Origin: Anaerostipes sp.
Lineage (GTDB): Bacteria > Bacillota > Clostridia > Lachnospirales > Lachnospiraceae
Length of the DNA stretch: 64,000 nt
Direction of reading: 5' to 3'
Assembly: GCA_028697725.1 (NCBI GenBank)
Contig: JAQVEG010000005.1
Span: forward strand, 34,125-98,124
Shown: positions 1-8,392 of the stretch, piece by piece
How the letters are laid out: every line of letters starts with the position of its first letter
Position numbering within the stretch: the first letter of the stretch is position 1
Notes under the pieces: generated by a model
Seen by the model: the letters and a program-made list of their open reading frames with translations, nothing else
Databases searched by the model: none
Told to the model about the DNA's origin: nothing
Position numbers and translations under genes: made by a program

Positions 1-51
1 AATATTCTTGTCAAGAGGTGATCCTTGATTTATTATCGTTTTCATCGCCAT
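1..51 (-). CDS. Possible 5' end of a gene running off the window
   Basis: On the minus strand an ATG at 51 (or a second in-frame ATG at 45) opens a frame of 17 codons that reaches the window edge without a stop. It begins 8 bases after the stop of the LytTR regulator. Such regulators are often followed or preceded by a GHKL sensor kinase, but the visible residues do not look like the membrane-spanning start of a kinase. No clear Shine-Dalgarno is present. The identity cannot be told from this fragment. Confidence 0.25.
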   Translation of the reverse strand, partial: MAMKTIINQGSPLDKNI

Positions 52-58
52 AAGTATT

Positions 59-775
59 CTAATGATATTTTGCACTTTTTTCGATAAATTTCAGAAATGC
101 TTCTTTCAATTCTCTCCATTTTCTTCTCGAAACTTTATAACAACTTCCATCTCTTAGTATAACTTGATTTCTGTTTAAAGATTTTACTTTTTGTAGATTA
201 ATTGCCTTTCCTCGATTGCATAAGACAAACCTTTGATCCATACGTTCCATTATTTGATCTACCGACTCAGTGGTAATGGTATTGATACCCTCAAGAATAA
301 TTGCTGTTGCATCTCCAATGGACTCTAATGCATATATCTCCTCATACTGAATTACTTGAAGTTGATTGTTTGAATCTTTCACTTTAACTATAATTCCACT
401 TTCTTTTGTTAAATCATTTATTACATCCATCATCACATCTGGGATATCCCCAATATCCTTTTTGTATATATAACGGTATGCATTGACTTCAAATGCTCTT
501 TGTACCCATTCATCATGACTTGTAATATATATTATTTTGCCTTGATATCCTGACATATTTAATTCTTTTGCAACTTGAAATCCATCCATGCCTTCCATCT
601 CAACATCTAAGAATAGCATATGGAAATAACTAAAGTTTTTTAATAATTCTTCTCCATTATGAAAGATATAAAACTCGGCCTGTTGATATTCCATTTCCAA
701 CCGCTGCTGACAGAGATTTTGCATTTTATCGCAGTAAAATGAATTATCATCACATATTGCTATCTTCCAAACCAT
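59..775 (-). CDS. LytTR-family response regulator
   Basis: This is a 238-residue two-component response regulator of the AgrA/LytR type. Residues 1-120 form the receiver domain, with the acidic pair D9/D10, phospho-acceptor D57 in FLDVEM, T85 in YITS and the conserved lysine near 105. Residues about 130-235 form a LytTR DNA-binding domain, recognisable by the closing segment LRDGSCYKVSRRKW. It would act in the cytosol as a phosphorylation-dependent transcription factor, often for peptide quorum sensing or autolysin control. The cognate kinase is not visible and may lie to the left of the window. The start has a good Shine-Dalgarno (GGAGGG) and a nearby extended -10. Target genes cannot be inferred. 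Confidence 0.9.
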   Translation of the reverse strand: MVWKIAICDDNSFYCDKMQNLCQQRLEMEYQQAEFYIFHNGEELLKNFSYFHMLFLDVEMEGMDGFQVAKELNMSGYQGKIIYITSHDEWVQRAFEVNAYRYIYKKDIGDIPDVMMDVINDLTKESGIIVKVKDSNNQLQVIQYEEIYALESIGDATAIILEGINTITTESVDQIMERMDQRFVLCNRGKAINLQKVKSLNRNQVILRDGSCYKVSRRKWRELKEAFLKFIEKSAKYH

Positions 776-798
776 TTAGCATCCCTCCTGTCCCATAG

Positions 799-807
799 AT
801 TATACCA
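799..807 (-). promoter_or_regulatory. Extended -10 promoter of the LytTR regulator
   Basis: On the minus strand the element TGGTATAAT lies about 24 bases before the ATG at 775. It is an extended -10 (TGnTATAAT). No good -35 is seen at 17 bases, which is usual for extended -10 promoters. Confidence 0.55.
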
Positions 808-823
808 TACTCTATCCCTTGTT

Positions 824-866
824 ACGAAAAAAGCCTAAGATTTTTCACATCTTAGACTTTTTTCGT
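824..866 (-). terminator. Terminator after the flavodiiron gene
   Basis: An 18-bp stem (824-841 with 849-866, one wobble position) carries A-rich and T-rich outer arms. It lies just downstream of the fprA stop on the minus strand. The T-tract in both orientations suggests it works in both directions. Confidence 0.8.
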
Positions 867-884
867 ATACTAATTTCCCTGCGA

Positions 885-2105
885 TTAATTTTCCGTTGCA
901 AATGAATCCATAATTCCATTTACAAGGGCATCTAATTCTGTTTCCTTTTCCGTATGCATAGAAGATGCAAGAGATAACCGTTCATTGAGTACCGTCATAT
1001 TCTTCATCTCATTATCAATAAACTTTTGCATTAAATCTCCTGATTTACATGCCCAAGATCCATTTTCAATGAGAGCAAATGTTCTATTTTGTAAATTCAA
1101 TGCTTTCATATCCATAAGGAAATTGTGCATAACTGGGTAGATTCCTAAGTTATAAGTAACAGAAGCAAGAACAATGTGACTATATTTAAAAGCTTCTGAA
1201 ATCAAAGTTGAAACATGGGTGTTAGACACATCATATAACGCAATGTTTGTCATTCCTTTTTCACATAATTTTGTTGCAAGTGCCTGAGTTGCGGCTTCTG
1301 TATTTCCATACATAGATGCATAAGCAATCATAACGCCATTTTCTTCTGGCTCATATCGGCTCCATTTATCATATTTTTCAATAAAATATCCTAAATCATT
1401 TCTCCATACTGGCCCATGAAGCGGACAAATATATTTAATTTGGTCAAGAATTCCCCCTGCCTTTTTAAGTAGTAACTGAATATGGGGACCATATTTCCCA
1501 ACAATGTTTGTCAAATATCGTCTTGCATCATCTAACCAGTCTCTGTCAAAATCAACTTCGTCATTAAACAACTTTCCATCCAAGGCCCCAAAGCTTCCAA
1601 AAGCATCTGCCGAAAATAAAACACCATTTGTCACATCAAAAGTTACCATAGCCTCTGGCCAATGTACCATTGGGGCTTCCACAAAGGTAACTGTATGATT
1701 TCCAAAACAATAGGTATCTCCCTCTTTTACTTGGATTAACTCGTGAGCATCTACATCAAATCCAAACTGTCTCATAAGCATAAATGACTTTTCTGTACTG
1801 ATTACTTTTACCTTTGGCCAGCGAATCAAAATCTCTTCAATACTCGCCCCATGATCTGGTTCCATATGGTTAATCAAAAGATAATCCAAAGGACGTCCAT
1901 CTAATAAATGTTCTACATTTTCTAAAAGCTGACGGCAGGCAGACCAGTCCACTGTGTCAAACAATACCGTCTCCTTATCAAGCAGCAAATAGGCATTGTA
2001 AGAGACACCTCTTGGAATTGGATGAATATTTTCAAACAAGGTTAATCTATGATCATTGGCACCGACCCAATATAAATCTTCGGTTACATTTCTTACACAA
2101 TACAT
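885..2105 (-). CDS. fprA: Flavodiiron protein (A-type flavoprotein)
   Basis: This 406-residue soluble flavodiiron protein reduces O2 to water and/or NO to N2O, normally with electrons from rubredoxin. Residues 1-250 are a metallo-beta-lactamase-fold diiron domain with ligands H80, E82, D84, H85, H148, D167 and H230. Residues 255-400 are a flavodoxin domain with the FMN phosphate loop SMYGNTE at 264-270. Length and architecture match the short class that lacks its own rubredoxin domain. It lies 12 bases after an acyl-CoA dehydrogenase fusion that ends in a rubredoxin, and a redox-type Rrf2 regulator starts that operon. This context points to oxygen or NO defence. The reaction is family knowledge. 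The electron partner is inferred from gene order. Confidence 0.95.
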   Translation of the reverse strand: MYCVRNVTEDLYWVGANDHRLTLFENIHPIPRGVSYNAYLLLDKETVLFDTVDWSACRQLLENVEHLLDGRPLDYLLINHMEPDHGASIEEILIRWPKVKVISTEKSFMLMRQFGFDVDAHELIQVKEGDTYCFGNHTVTFVEAPMVHWPEAMVTFDVTNGVLFSADAFGSFGALDGKLFNDEVDFDRDWLDDARRYLTNIVGKYGPHIQLLLKKAGGILDQIKYICPLHGPVWRNDLGYFIEKYDKWSRYEPEENGVMIAYASMYGNTEAATQALATKLCEKGMTNIALYDVSNTHVSTLISEAFKYSHIVLASVTYNLGIYPVMHNFLMDMKALNLQNRTFALIENGSWACKSGDLMQKFIDNEMKNMTVLNERLSLASSMHTEKETELDALVNGIMDSFATEN

Positions 2106-2117
2106 ATAGCACTCCTC

Positions 2118-4031
2118 CTATTCTTCAATAAACTGATCTTTTCCTTCTGCACATTCTGGACAAACCCAATCTTCTGGAAGCTTTTCAAATAAAGTTCCTG
2201 GTGCAATTTCTCCATCTTCATCTCCTACTTCTGGTACATACTCGTATCCACAGCCTCCACACACATATCTCTTTCCAATTGGTTCTGGTTTTGGTGGAAT
2301 TGGACGTTTCATTTTCGTCATCGGTGGTGCTTCTTCTTTTGCCTTTGTTCCGCCCAGTGCCTCTACAAGAAGAGGTATGATTTCCATAACATCTCCCACG
2401 ATTCCATAATCACAATTTTTGAAAATAGGTGCATTTCCATTTTTATTGATGGCTACAATGGTAGATGCGTCTTTGATTCCCTTCAAATGCTGAGTTGCTC
2501 CTGAAATACCACAGGCAATATATAGATTCCCCATAAACTTTTGTCCAGACATTCCAACATAACGATCTAGAGGAACATATTTTAAGGTTTCTGCTACTGG
2601 CCTTGAAGAACCTATGGCTGCACCTGCTGCTTTTGCTAAATCCTCTATTAGCTTCATGTTTTCTTTCTCTCCAATTCCCTTTCCAACAGAAACAACACGT
2701 TCTGCCTGTGGAATTGGTGTATCAATATGAATTCCCACACTAAAATCATGCCCATCTTTTGTAAGAGCATCCACTAAAGCTTCTACTTTATCCTTAGCTT
2801 CTCCTTCTTTTAAGATATTTCTCTTCCTTACTCCAGTTACTGGTGCTGGCTTCTTTGGTCTGCTTGACGAACCACCTTCACTTTTTGACGGTTTTCCCAT
2901 GATATGAGAAGCAATAACAATTCTCTGAATTTCGTTGGTTCCCTCATAAATTGTTGTGATTTTCGCATCTCGATACATTCTTTCTACATCCATACCTTTT
3001 AGATATCCAGTTCCTCCAAAAATCTGCAATGCATCATTGGTCACTTCAAGTGCAATATCAGACGCATACTGTTTTGCCATGGCAGATTCCATTCCATAAG
3101 GAAGATGCTCTTCTTTTAAATCTGCTGCCTGATAAATTAAAAGTCTGGCTGCATGAAGTTTTGTTGCCATATCTGCCAGTTTAAATGAAAGACCCTGCTG
3201 GAATCCAATTGGTTTTCCAAACTGTACTCTTTCTTTTGCATAATCAACCGCTGCCTCGTAAGCCCCCTGTGCAATTCCTAATGCCTGAGATGCAATTCCA
3301 ATTCGGCCTCCATCCAAGGTTGCCATAGCAATCTTAAATCCTTCCCCTTCTTTTCCTAAGAGATTTTCTTTTGGAACTTTTACATCATTGAAAATAAGTT
3401 CTGCCGTAGAGGAAGAACGAATTCCCATCTTGTCATAATGATCTCCAAAATCAAAGCCTTTCCATCCCTTTTCCACAATAAAAGCTGAGATTCCTCTTGT
3501 TCCAATATCTGGTGTCGTAACTGCAAATACAACATAAACATCTGCCTTTGGTGCATTGGTAATAAAAATCTTACTTCCATTTAAAATATAAGAATCACCT
3601 TTTAATACAGCTGTAGTTTCCGTTCCTCCTGCATCAGATCCCGCATTGGTTTCCGTCAAACCAAAAGCACCAATTTTCTCACCCTTTGCCATTGGAATTA
3701 AATATTTTTTCTTTTGTTCTTCACTTCCAAAATTAGCAATTGGCCAAGTTCCTAAAGATACATGGGCAGATAAAATAACTCCCGTTCCTCCATCCACTCT
3801 GGAAAGTTCTTCCACTGCAATGGCATAGCTTAATACATCAAGCCCTGCTCCTCCGTACTCTTTTGGATAGGGAATTCCCATAAGTCCCAACTCACCTAGT
3901 TTCTTAACAGCCTCCTCAGGGAATTCATTGTTCTGATCCATAGTAAACGCCAATGGTTTTACTTCTTCTTCCGCAAACTTTCTAATTTTTTCTCGAATCG
4001 CCTCGTGTTCTTTTGTTGTTTGAAATAGCAT
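2118..4031 (-). CDS. Acyl-CoA dehydrogenase / EtfA C-domain / rubredoxin fusion
   Basis: This 637-residue three-part flavoprotein spans an acyl-CoA dehydrogenase at 1-380, with the catalytic glutamate E363 in [11 protein letters not shown] Ser/Pro/Lys-rich linker lies at 381-405. An EtfA C-terminal FAD-binding domain follows at about 435-562, with GSSRPV and [13 protein letters not shown]. After a Pro-rich linker at 565-587 comes a rubredoxin at 588-637 with CGGC (591, 594) and CPEC (624, 627). There is no EtfB and no EtfA N-domain. A longer frame exists, but the ATG at 4031 has a perfect AAGGAGG eight bases upstream, so that start is chosen. Electrons could pass from acyl-CoA FAD to the second FAD, then to the iron centre, then to FprA encoded next. 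The substrate chain length is unknown. Confidence 0.93.
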   Translation of the reverse strand: MLFQTTKEHEAIREKIRKFAEEEVKPLAFTMDQNNEFPEEAVKKLGELGLMGIPYPKEYGGAGLDVLSYAIAVEELSRVDGGTGVILSAHVSLGTWPIANFGSEEQKKKYLIPMAKGEKIGAFGLTETNAGSDAGGTETTAVLKGDSYILNGSKIFITNAPKADVYVVFAVTTPDIGTRGISAFIVEKGWKGFDFGDHYDKMGIRSSSTAELIFNDVKVPKENLLGKEGEGFKIAMATLDGGRIGIASQALGIAQGAYEAAVDYAKERVQFGKPIGFQQGLSFKLADMATKLHAARLLIYQAADLKEEHLPYGMESAMAKQYASDIALEVTNDALQIFGGTGYLKGMDVERMYRDAKITTIYEGTNEIQRIVIASHIMGKPSKSEGGSSSRPKKPAPVTGVRKRNILKEGEAKDKVEALVDALTKDGHDFSVGIHIDTPIPQAERVVSVGKGIGEKENMKLIEDLAKAAGAAIGSSRPVAETLKYVPLDRYVGMSGQKFMGNLYIACGISGATQHLKGIKDASTIVAINKNGNAPIFKNCDYGIVGDVMEIIPLLVEALGGTKAKEEAPPMTKMKRPIPPKPEPIGKRYVCGGCGYEYVPEVGDEDGEIAPGTLFEKLPEDWVCPECAEGKDQFIEE

Positions 4032-4085
4032 ATGTGTTACCTCCTTTTCTGGACAAATCTTATCCACTTTGTGTTTAAAAAGAAT

Positions 4086-4105
4086 GCACATGTGTTATCA
4101 TGTGC
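4086..4105. promoter_or_regulatory. Inverted repeat between the rrf2 gene and the fusion gene
   Basis: Perfect 7-bp arms GCACATG and CATGTGC are separated by six bases. The element lies in the 87-base gap between the Rrf2 stop and the fusion-gene start. Its place suggests an operator for the adjacent regulator or a small RNA hairpin. No protein can be assigned from sequence alone. Confidence 0.35.
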
Positions 4106-4118
4106 TACTCTTACTTTC

Positions 4119-4520
4119 CTAACTTATAATCATGGCTAAGGAACAACTTTTCAACTGGTCATCTAACTGTCTTTGAATATTCATAAGGTTGGGATGAATC
4201 TTACATCCTCCCTTGCAGGTTGCACTTCGCTCACAACGATACCCTTCCTGCATACAAGCATTAATCCACCTAGATGCCTCCATTACAGTAATCAAATCAT
4301 ACAAACTTTTCTCTTCTAAATCAATCCCTAATCTACAGCCACCCTTGGCTCCTCTTGTCACTTCTACAAACCCTGCTTTTCTCAGTTTGCGAATGGTCTT
4401 ATATGCAAATTGCTGGGGAATCATCTCTACTTCTGATATCTCGCTTACTGTCATTGATTTCTCTTCTGACAATATTCTTAACACTCTCAAAGCGTAATCA
4501 ACTTCCCTTGTAATCAGCAT
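4119..4520 (-). CDS. Rrf2-family transcriptional regulator
   Basis: This 133-residue Rrf2 protein has an N-terminal winged helix (residues 1-65, with the typical opening ITREVDYALRVL and wing TRGAKGG). Its C-terminal half carries cysteines at 89, 96, 102, 106 and 126. Several Rrf2 members (IscR, NsrR, RsrR) bind an iron-sulfur cluster through such cysteines and sense NO, oxygen or cluster supply. It is the first gene of a minus-strand operon with the acyl-CoA dehydrogenase fusion and fprA, so a redox or NO signal for that operon is a sensible inference. A consensus promoter lies directly upstream. The exact ligand set does not match one named subfamily clearly. Confidence 0.9.
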   Translation of the reverse strand: MLITREVDYALRVLRILSEEKSMTVSEISEVEMIPQQFAYKTIRKLRKAGFVEVTRGAKGGCRLGIDLEEKSLYDLITVMEASRWINACMQEGYRCERSATCKGGCKIHPNLMNIQRQLDDQLKSCSLAMIIS

Positions 4521-4572
4521 CCTCGTACCCCTTTATGTATTTTAATTATCTGCTTCATTTCTTGATACCCTT

Positions 4573-4601
4573 ATTGTATCATTGTGGACTATTTTTGTCA
4601 A
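4573..4601 (-). promoter_or_regulatory. Promoter of the rrf2-fusion-fprA operon
   Basis: On the minus strand TTGACA (4601-4596) and TACAAT (4578-4573) are separated by exactly 17 bases. The site is 50-80 bases before the Rrf2 start and just after the aminotransferase stop, so the operon is expressed independently of the upstream gene. Confidence 0.75.
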
Positions 4602-4618
4602 GATTATCTAGGGTGTTT

Positions 4619-6088
4619 CTATTGCTTATAATGACTTAGAAAATCTGCAATCTTACCCATAGCGTCATCTAATACCCCAAGTTCTGGCAAATAGACTACG
4701 CGGAAATGATCTGGCTCTTTCCAGTTAAATCCTCCCCCATGAATAATCAAGATTTTCTTTTCTTTCAATAAGTCTAAGGCAAACTTCTCATCATCTACAA
4801 TATTAAACTTTTTTGTATCTAGTTTTGGGAACATATAAAATGCTGCTTTTGGCTTTACAACACTAATTCCAGGAATATCCTTTAACGCATTATATACATA
4901 CTCTCTTTGCTCATATACACGTCCTCCTGGAACTACATAATTCTCCACGCTTTGATTGCCCCAAAGTGCAGTCTGCACAATAGACTGAGCAGGAACATTG
5001 GAACACAATCTCATGTTAGATAACATATCAATTCCCTGAATATAATCTTTTGCAATCTCTTTATTTCCGCTTAAAATCATCCATCCAATTCGATATCCTG
5101 CAACCATATGGGATTTGGAAAGTCCACTAAAGGTAACACAGAATAAATCTGGTGCCATAGATGCAATGGCAATATGCTCTTCCCCATCCATAACAAGACG
5201 GTCATAAATCTCGTCTGAAAAAATAATCAAATGATTCTCTCTTGCAATATTTACAATCTCTTGTAACACTTCTTTTGGATATAATGCTCCTGTTGGATTG
5301 TTTGGATTAATAATAACAATCGCCTTAGTACGGTTTGTAATCTTCTTTTTAATATCATCCATATCTGGATACCAGTTTGCCTGTTCATCACAAATATAGT
5401 GAACTGCTTTTCCTCCTGCCAAAGTAGCACATGCTGTCCATAAAGGATAATCAGGTGACGGAATGAGAATCTCATCCCCATCATCTAACAATGCTGACAT
5501 ACATAAATTAATTAGTTCACTGACACCATTTCCAGTATAAATATCTTCCACAGACACATTGGGAATCTTCTTAATCTGCGCATACTGCATAATTGCTTTT
5601 CTTGCTGAAAATAATCCTTTGGATGTGGAATATCCTTCACAGTCGGTAAGCTGCTTACTCATATCATAGATAACTTCATCTGGGGTTGAAAATCCAAAAG
5701 GTGCTGGATTCCCAATGTTTAATTTTAGAATTCTTGTACCTGTCTCTTCCATCTTGGCTGCCTCTTCCACTACAGGCCCTCTCACATCATATAATACATT
5801 ATCTAACTTTGAAGACTTTTTAATTGTTTCCATACTCTCTTCTCCTGCATTCTCTGCTTGTAATTGATTGCTCTCTCCTGTTAGCCACGCCTCTTCCACG
5901 CCTAATATATTCGCCAAAAAAAGCAGATTCTCCGCTCGTGGCACTGTCTTTCCACTGACATACTGACTTATATGACTTTTCCCAAGTTTAATGCCTTCTT
6001 CCTGAGCAGTTCTCACCAAATCAACTTGCTTATATCTTTTTTTCTTCATCGCCTCTTTTAAACGATATGCAAATATATCTTTATCCAT
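4619..6088 (-). CDS. XRE helix-turn-helix fused to AlaA-like aminotransferase
   Basis: This is a 489-residue fusion. Residues 1-75 are an XRE/Cro-type helix-turn-helix. Residues about 95-489 are a fold-type I PLP aminotransferase of the alanine aminotransferase (AlaA) type, with NPNNPTGA at 261-268, SDEIYD at 291-296 and the Schiff-base lysine K325 in SGLSK. All catalytic motifs are intact, so it may be an active enzyme, a PLP-sensing regulator, or both. MocR proteins have a similar plan but use a GntR winged helix. The upstream region holds five copies of a 9-bp word around its promoter, which fits autoregulation through the N-terminal domain. Length and spacing argue against a sequencing fusion of two genes, since no stop or second start separates the parts. 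Confidence 0.92.
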   Translation of the reverse strand: MDKDIFAYRLKEAMKKKRYKQVDLVRTAQEEGIKLGKSHISQYVSGKTVPRAENLLFLANILGVEEAWLTGESNQLQAENAGEESMETIKKSSKLDNVLYDVRGPVVEEAAKMEETGTRILKLNIGNPAPFGFSTPDEVIYDMSKQLTDCEGYSTSKGLFSARKAIMQYAQIKKIPNVSVEDIYTGNGVSELINLCMSALLDDGDEILIPSPDYPLWTACATLAGGKAVHYICDEQANWYPDMDDIKKKITNRTKAIVIINPNNPTGALYPKEVLQEIVNIARENHLIIFSDEIYDRLVMDGEEHIAIASMAPDLFCVTFSGLSKSHMVAGYRIGWMILSGNKEIAKDYIQGIDMLSNMRLCSNVPAQSIVQTALWGNQSVENYVVPGGRVYEQREYVYNALKDIPGISVVKPKAAFYMFPKLDTKKFNIVDDEKFALDLLKEKKILIIHGGGFNWKEPDHFRVVYLPELGVLDDAMGKIADFLSHYKQ

Positions 6089-6102
6089 TGTCCGCCCCCC
6101 AT

Positions 6103-6214
6103 AAGTTCAATTTATATTTAAAAGTTCAATTTAATTTCGCCATTTTCTATAGATTATACCATTTCCGTCTAAAAAGTTCAATAAATAGTTTGTTCTTAGT
6201 TCAAAAAGTTTAAT
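6103..6214 (-). promoter_or_regulatory. Promoter with five AAGTTCAAT operator-like repeats
   Basis: Plus-strand copies of AAGTTCAAT lie at 6103, 6122 and 6174 (all exact), with variants at 6197 (7/9) and 6206 (8/9). On the minus strand the promoter is TTGAAC (6181-6176), 17 bases, TATAAT (6158-6153). One repeat therefore covers the -35, two lie between the -10 and the start codon, and two lie upstream. This arrangement suits repression or cooperative binding by the XRE domain encoded just downstream. Confidence 0.65.
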
Positions 6215-6221
6215 TTCCCAC

Positions 6222-6253
6222 AAAAAAAGAGTAGATTCATACAAATCTACTCT
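6222..6253 (-). terminator. Terminator of the PTS IICBA gene
   Basis: A perfect 10-bp stem (6228-6237 with 6244-6253, 6-base loop) is followed on the minus strand by seven T residues. It ends the manO-manA-IICBA transcript. Confidence 0.85.
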
Positions 6254-6258
6254 AAAAA

Positions 6259-8370
6259 TTATTTTTTAACTGACATCACTTTCTTCTTTGCATCCATTCT
6301 TCCTGTTTTCTCAATGGTAAGTGACGTAAAGTCTTCACTATTGCTTACAACAACAGGTGTGGTTAAAGAAAAACCTGCTTTCTTTATCTTATGCATATCA
6401 AAAGTTGCAATACGATCTCCCACAAAAACTTTCATTCCTGGTTCTACCATTACATTATAATATTCCCCATTTAACTTCACAGTATCCAATCCCAGATGAA
6501 TTAGAATCTCTGCACCACCTTCTGAATTAATTCCAATGGCATGTTTGGTACTAAATACTACACTTATTGTTCCATTTACTGGGGCATACACAACTCCAGT
6601 TGCTGGTTCTACTGCAAATCCATCTCCCAACATTCCATTGGAAAATACATCATCCTTTACATCATCAAGAGGAATTACCTTTCCCCTGACTGGATTGTAA
6701 ACTGTCTCAACGTTAATATTCTCATCTCTTGGTATCTCAATCTTATCAATGGAAATATGGTCTGCCAAGGTACTAGAAAGATAACTTTCTAAGTTAGACT
6801 TAAGTACCGTAACCTGTGGTCCATAAATAATCTGAACTCCATTTCCTTTCCGAATAATTCCTCTTGCACCACCGATATTTAACGCATATTCACTAATACG
6901 CAGTCCATTCTTTAAGGTACATCGAAGTCTCGTTGCACAACAATCTAAATCTATAATATTACTCTTTCCACCTAATCCTGCAATCATATAAGCACATTTT
7001 TCTGCTTCTTCGATCTCTTCTGCTTCCTTATCCACTGTAGTTTTATCCTGTCCTTGACGAAGTTCTTCTTTGACAGGGATTTTTTCTTCCTCTATCTCAC
7101 CTCGTCCCGGTGTCTTTAAATCAAATCTCTTAATAACATAAGAAAATAGTGCATAGTACATAAGAAAATAAATGAGTCCAATTGGAAGAATCGTCATCCA
7201 GTTTGTTTTGTTTTGTCCCTGCATTACTCCAAATAAAAACAGATCAATGACACCACCTGAAAATGTCAGTCCAACACATACTTTCAGCATATGCATTAAC
7301 ATATATGACAGTCCAGCAAGCCCACAGTGAATTGCATACAATCCTGGTGCCAAAAATAGAAATGTAAATTCTATTGGTTCTGTGATTCCTGTTAATAAAG
7401 AAGTTAAAGCCGCTGATAACAACAATCCTCCAACAACTTTCCTCCTTTTAGGCTCTGCACACCGATACATGGCAAGTGCTGCCCCTGGAAGTCCAAAAAT
7501 CATAAGTGGAAACTTTCCTGTCATAAATCTTGTAGCTGACACTACAAAATGTCCAGTTCCCGGATCTGCAAGCTGGGCAAAAAATATATTTTGCGCTCCT
7601 TCTATGGTCTTTCCTGCAATTTCCATCGTTCCACCAAGAGAAGTCTGCCAAAATGGCAGATAAAATACATGATGAAGGCCAAAAGGTATCAATGCTCGCT
7701 CCATCACTCCATAAATAAACGTACCAAAATACCCACTGACACGAACCACTTCTCCCACTGCATACATTCCATTTTGAATTGGCTGCCAGATATAGAACAT
7801 TAAAATTCCAACAAACACATATACCACTGTACATATAATGGGAACAAACCTAGTTCCTCCAAAAAAAGAAACTACTTCTGGCAGTTTTACCTTGTAAAAG
7901 CGATTATGAAGAGCCGCAACACCTAAGCCAACAATAATTCCTCCAAAGACTCCCATTTGAAGAGATGTAATCCCCATAATAGAAACCGTTGCTCCAGTAT
8001 GAAGGGCTTTTGCTCCTCCATTAACCGCAATCATAGATCCTGTTGCTGTATTCATAATAAAAAAAGCGATTGCTCCAGACAAAGCTGCAACTTCCTTTTC
8101 TGCTTTCGCCATACCAATGGCAACACCCACTGCAAAAATAAGTGGTAAATTCTGAAAAACAGCATTCCCACAATCTCCACATATTTTTAATATTGTATAT
8201 GGAATTGTCCCAGGCCCCATGATGTTCATTAAATGATATTCATTTAACATATTTTCATTGGTAAAAGACTGTCCAATTCCCAGTAACAATCCTGCTACAG
8301 GTAGTATTGCAATGGGTAGCATAAAAGAACGTCCTATTCGCTGGAAGATTTCAAAAATCTTATTCTTCAT
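6259..8370 (-). CDS. PTS glucose-family transporter subunit IICBA
   Basis: This 703-residue membrane permease of the phosphotransferase system imports and phosphorylates a hexose. EIIC is at about 1-420, with multiple membrane spans and the family signature GITEPIEF. EIIB is at about 455-530, with the phospho-cysteine in DLDCCATRLRC. EIIA is at about 560-700, with the phospho-histidine in ILIHLGLDTV. The domain order CBA matches glucose, maltose and N-acetylglucosamine permeases, and the sugar cannot be fixed from sequence. A longer frame starts at 8406, but ATG 8370 has TAGGAGAG seven bases upstream and opens with the usual family N-terminus. It follows manA, which suggests mannose or glucose use. 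Confidence 0.93.
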   Translation of the reverse strand: MKNKIFEIFQRIGRSFMLPIAILPVAGLLLGIGQSFTNENMLNEYHLMNIMGPGTIPYTILKICGDCGNAVFQNLPLIFAVGVAIGMAKAEKEVAALSGAIAFFIMNTATGSMIAVNGGAKALHTGATVSIMGITSLQMGVFGGIIVGLGVAALHNRFYKVKLPEVVSFFGGTRFVPIICTVVYVFVGILMFYIWQPIQNGMYAVGEVVRVSGYFGTFIYGVMERALIPFGLHHVFYLPFWQTSLGGTMEIAGKTIEGAQNIFFAQLADPGTGHFVVSATRFMTGKFPLMIFGLPGAALAMYRCAEPKRRKVVGGLLLSAALTSLLTGITEPIEFTFLFLAPGLYAIHCGLAGLSYMLMHMLKVCVGLTFSGGVIDLFLFGVMQGQNKTNWMTILPIGLIYFLMYYALFSYVIKRFDLKTPGRGEIEEEKIPVKEELRQGQDKTTVDKEAEEIEEAEKCAYMIAGLGGKSNIIDLDCCATRLRCTLKNGLRISEYALNIGGARGIIRKGNGVQIIYGPQVTVLKSNLESYLSSTLADHISIDKIEIPRDENINVETVYNPVRGKVIPLDDVKDDVFSNGMLGDGFAVEPATGVVYAPVNGTISVVFSTKHAIGINSEGGAEILIHLGLDTVKLNGEYYNVMVEPGMKVFVGDRIATFDMHKIKKAGFSLTTPVVVSNSEDFTSLTIEKTGRMDAKKKVMSVKK

Positions 8371-8392
8371 ACACTCTCCTAAATCAGTTCTT

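Noticed and set aside
6103..6214. CRISPR-like array
   Set aside because: The repeats are only 9 bp, with irregular spacing of 9 to 52 bases, and lie on a promoter. No spacers of uniform length and no cas genes are present.
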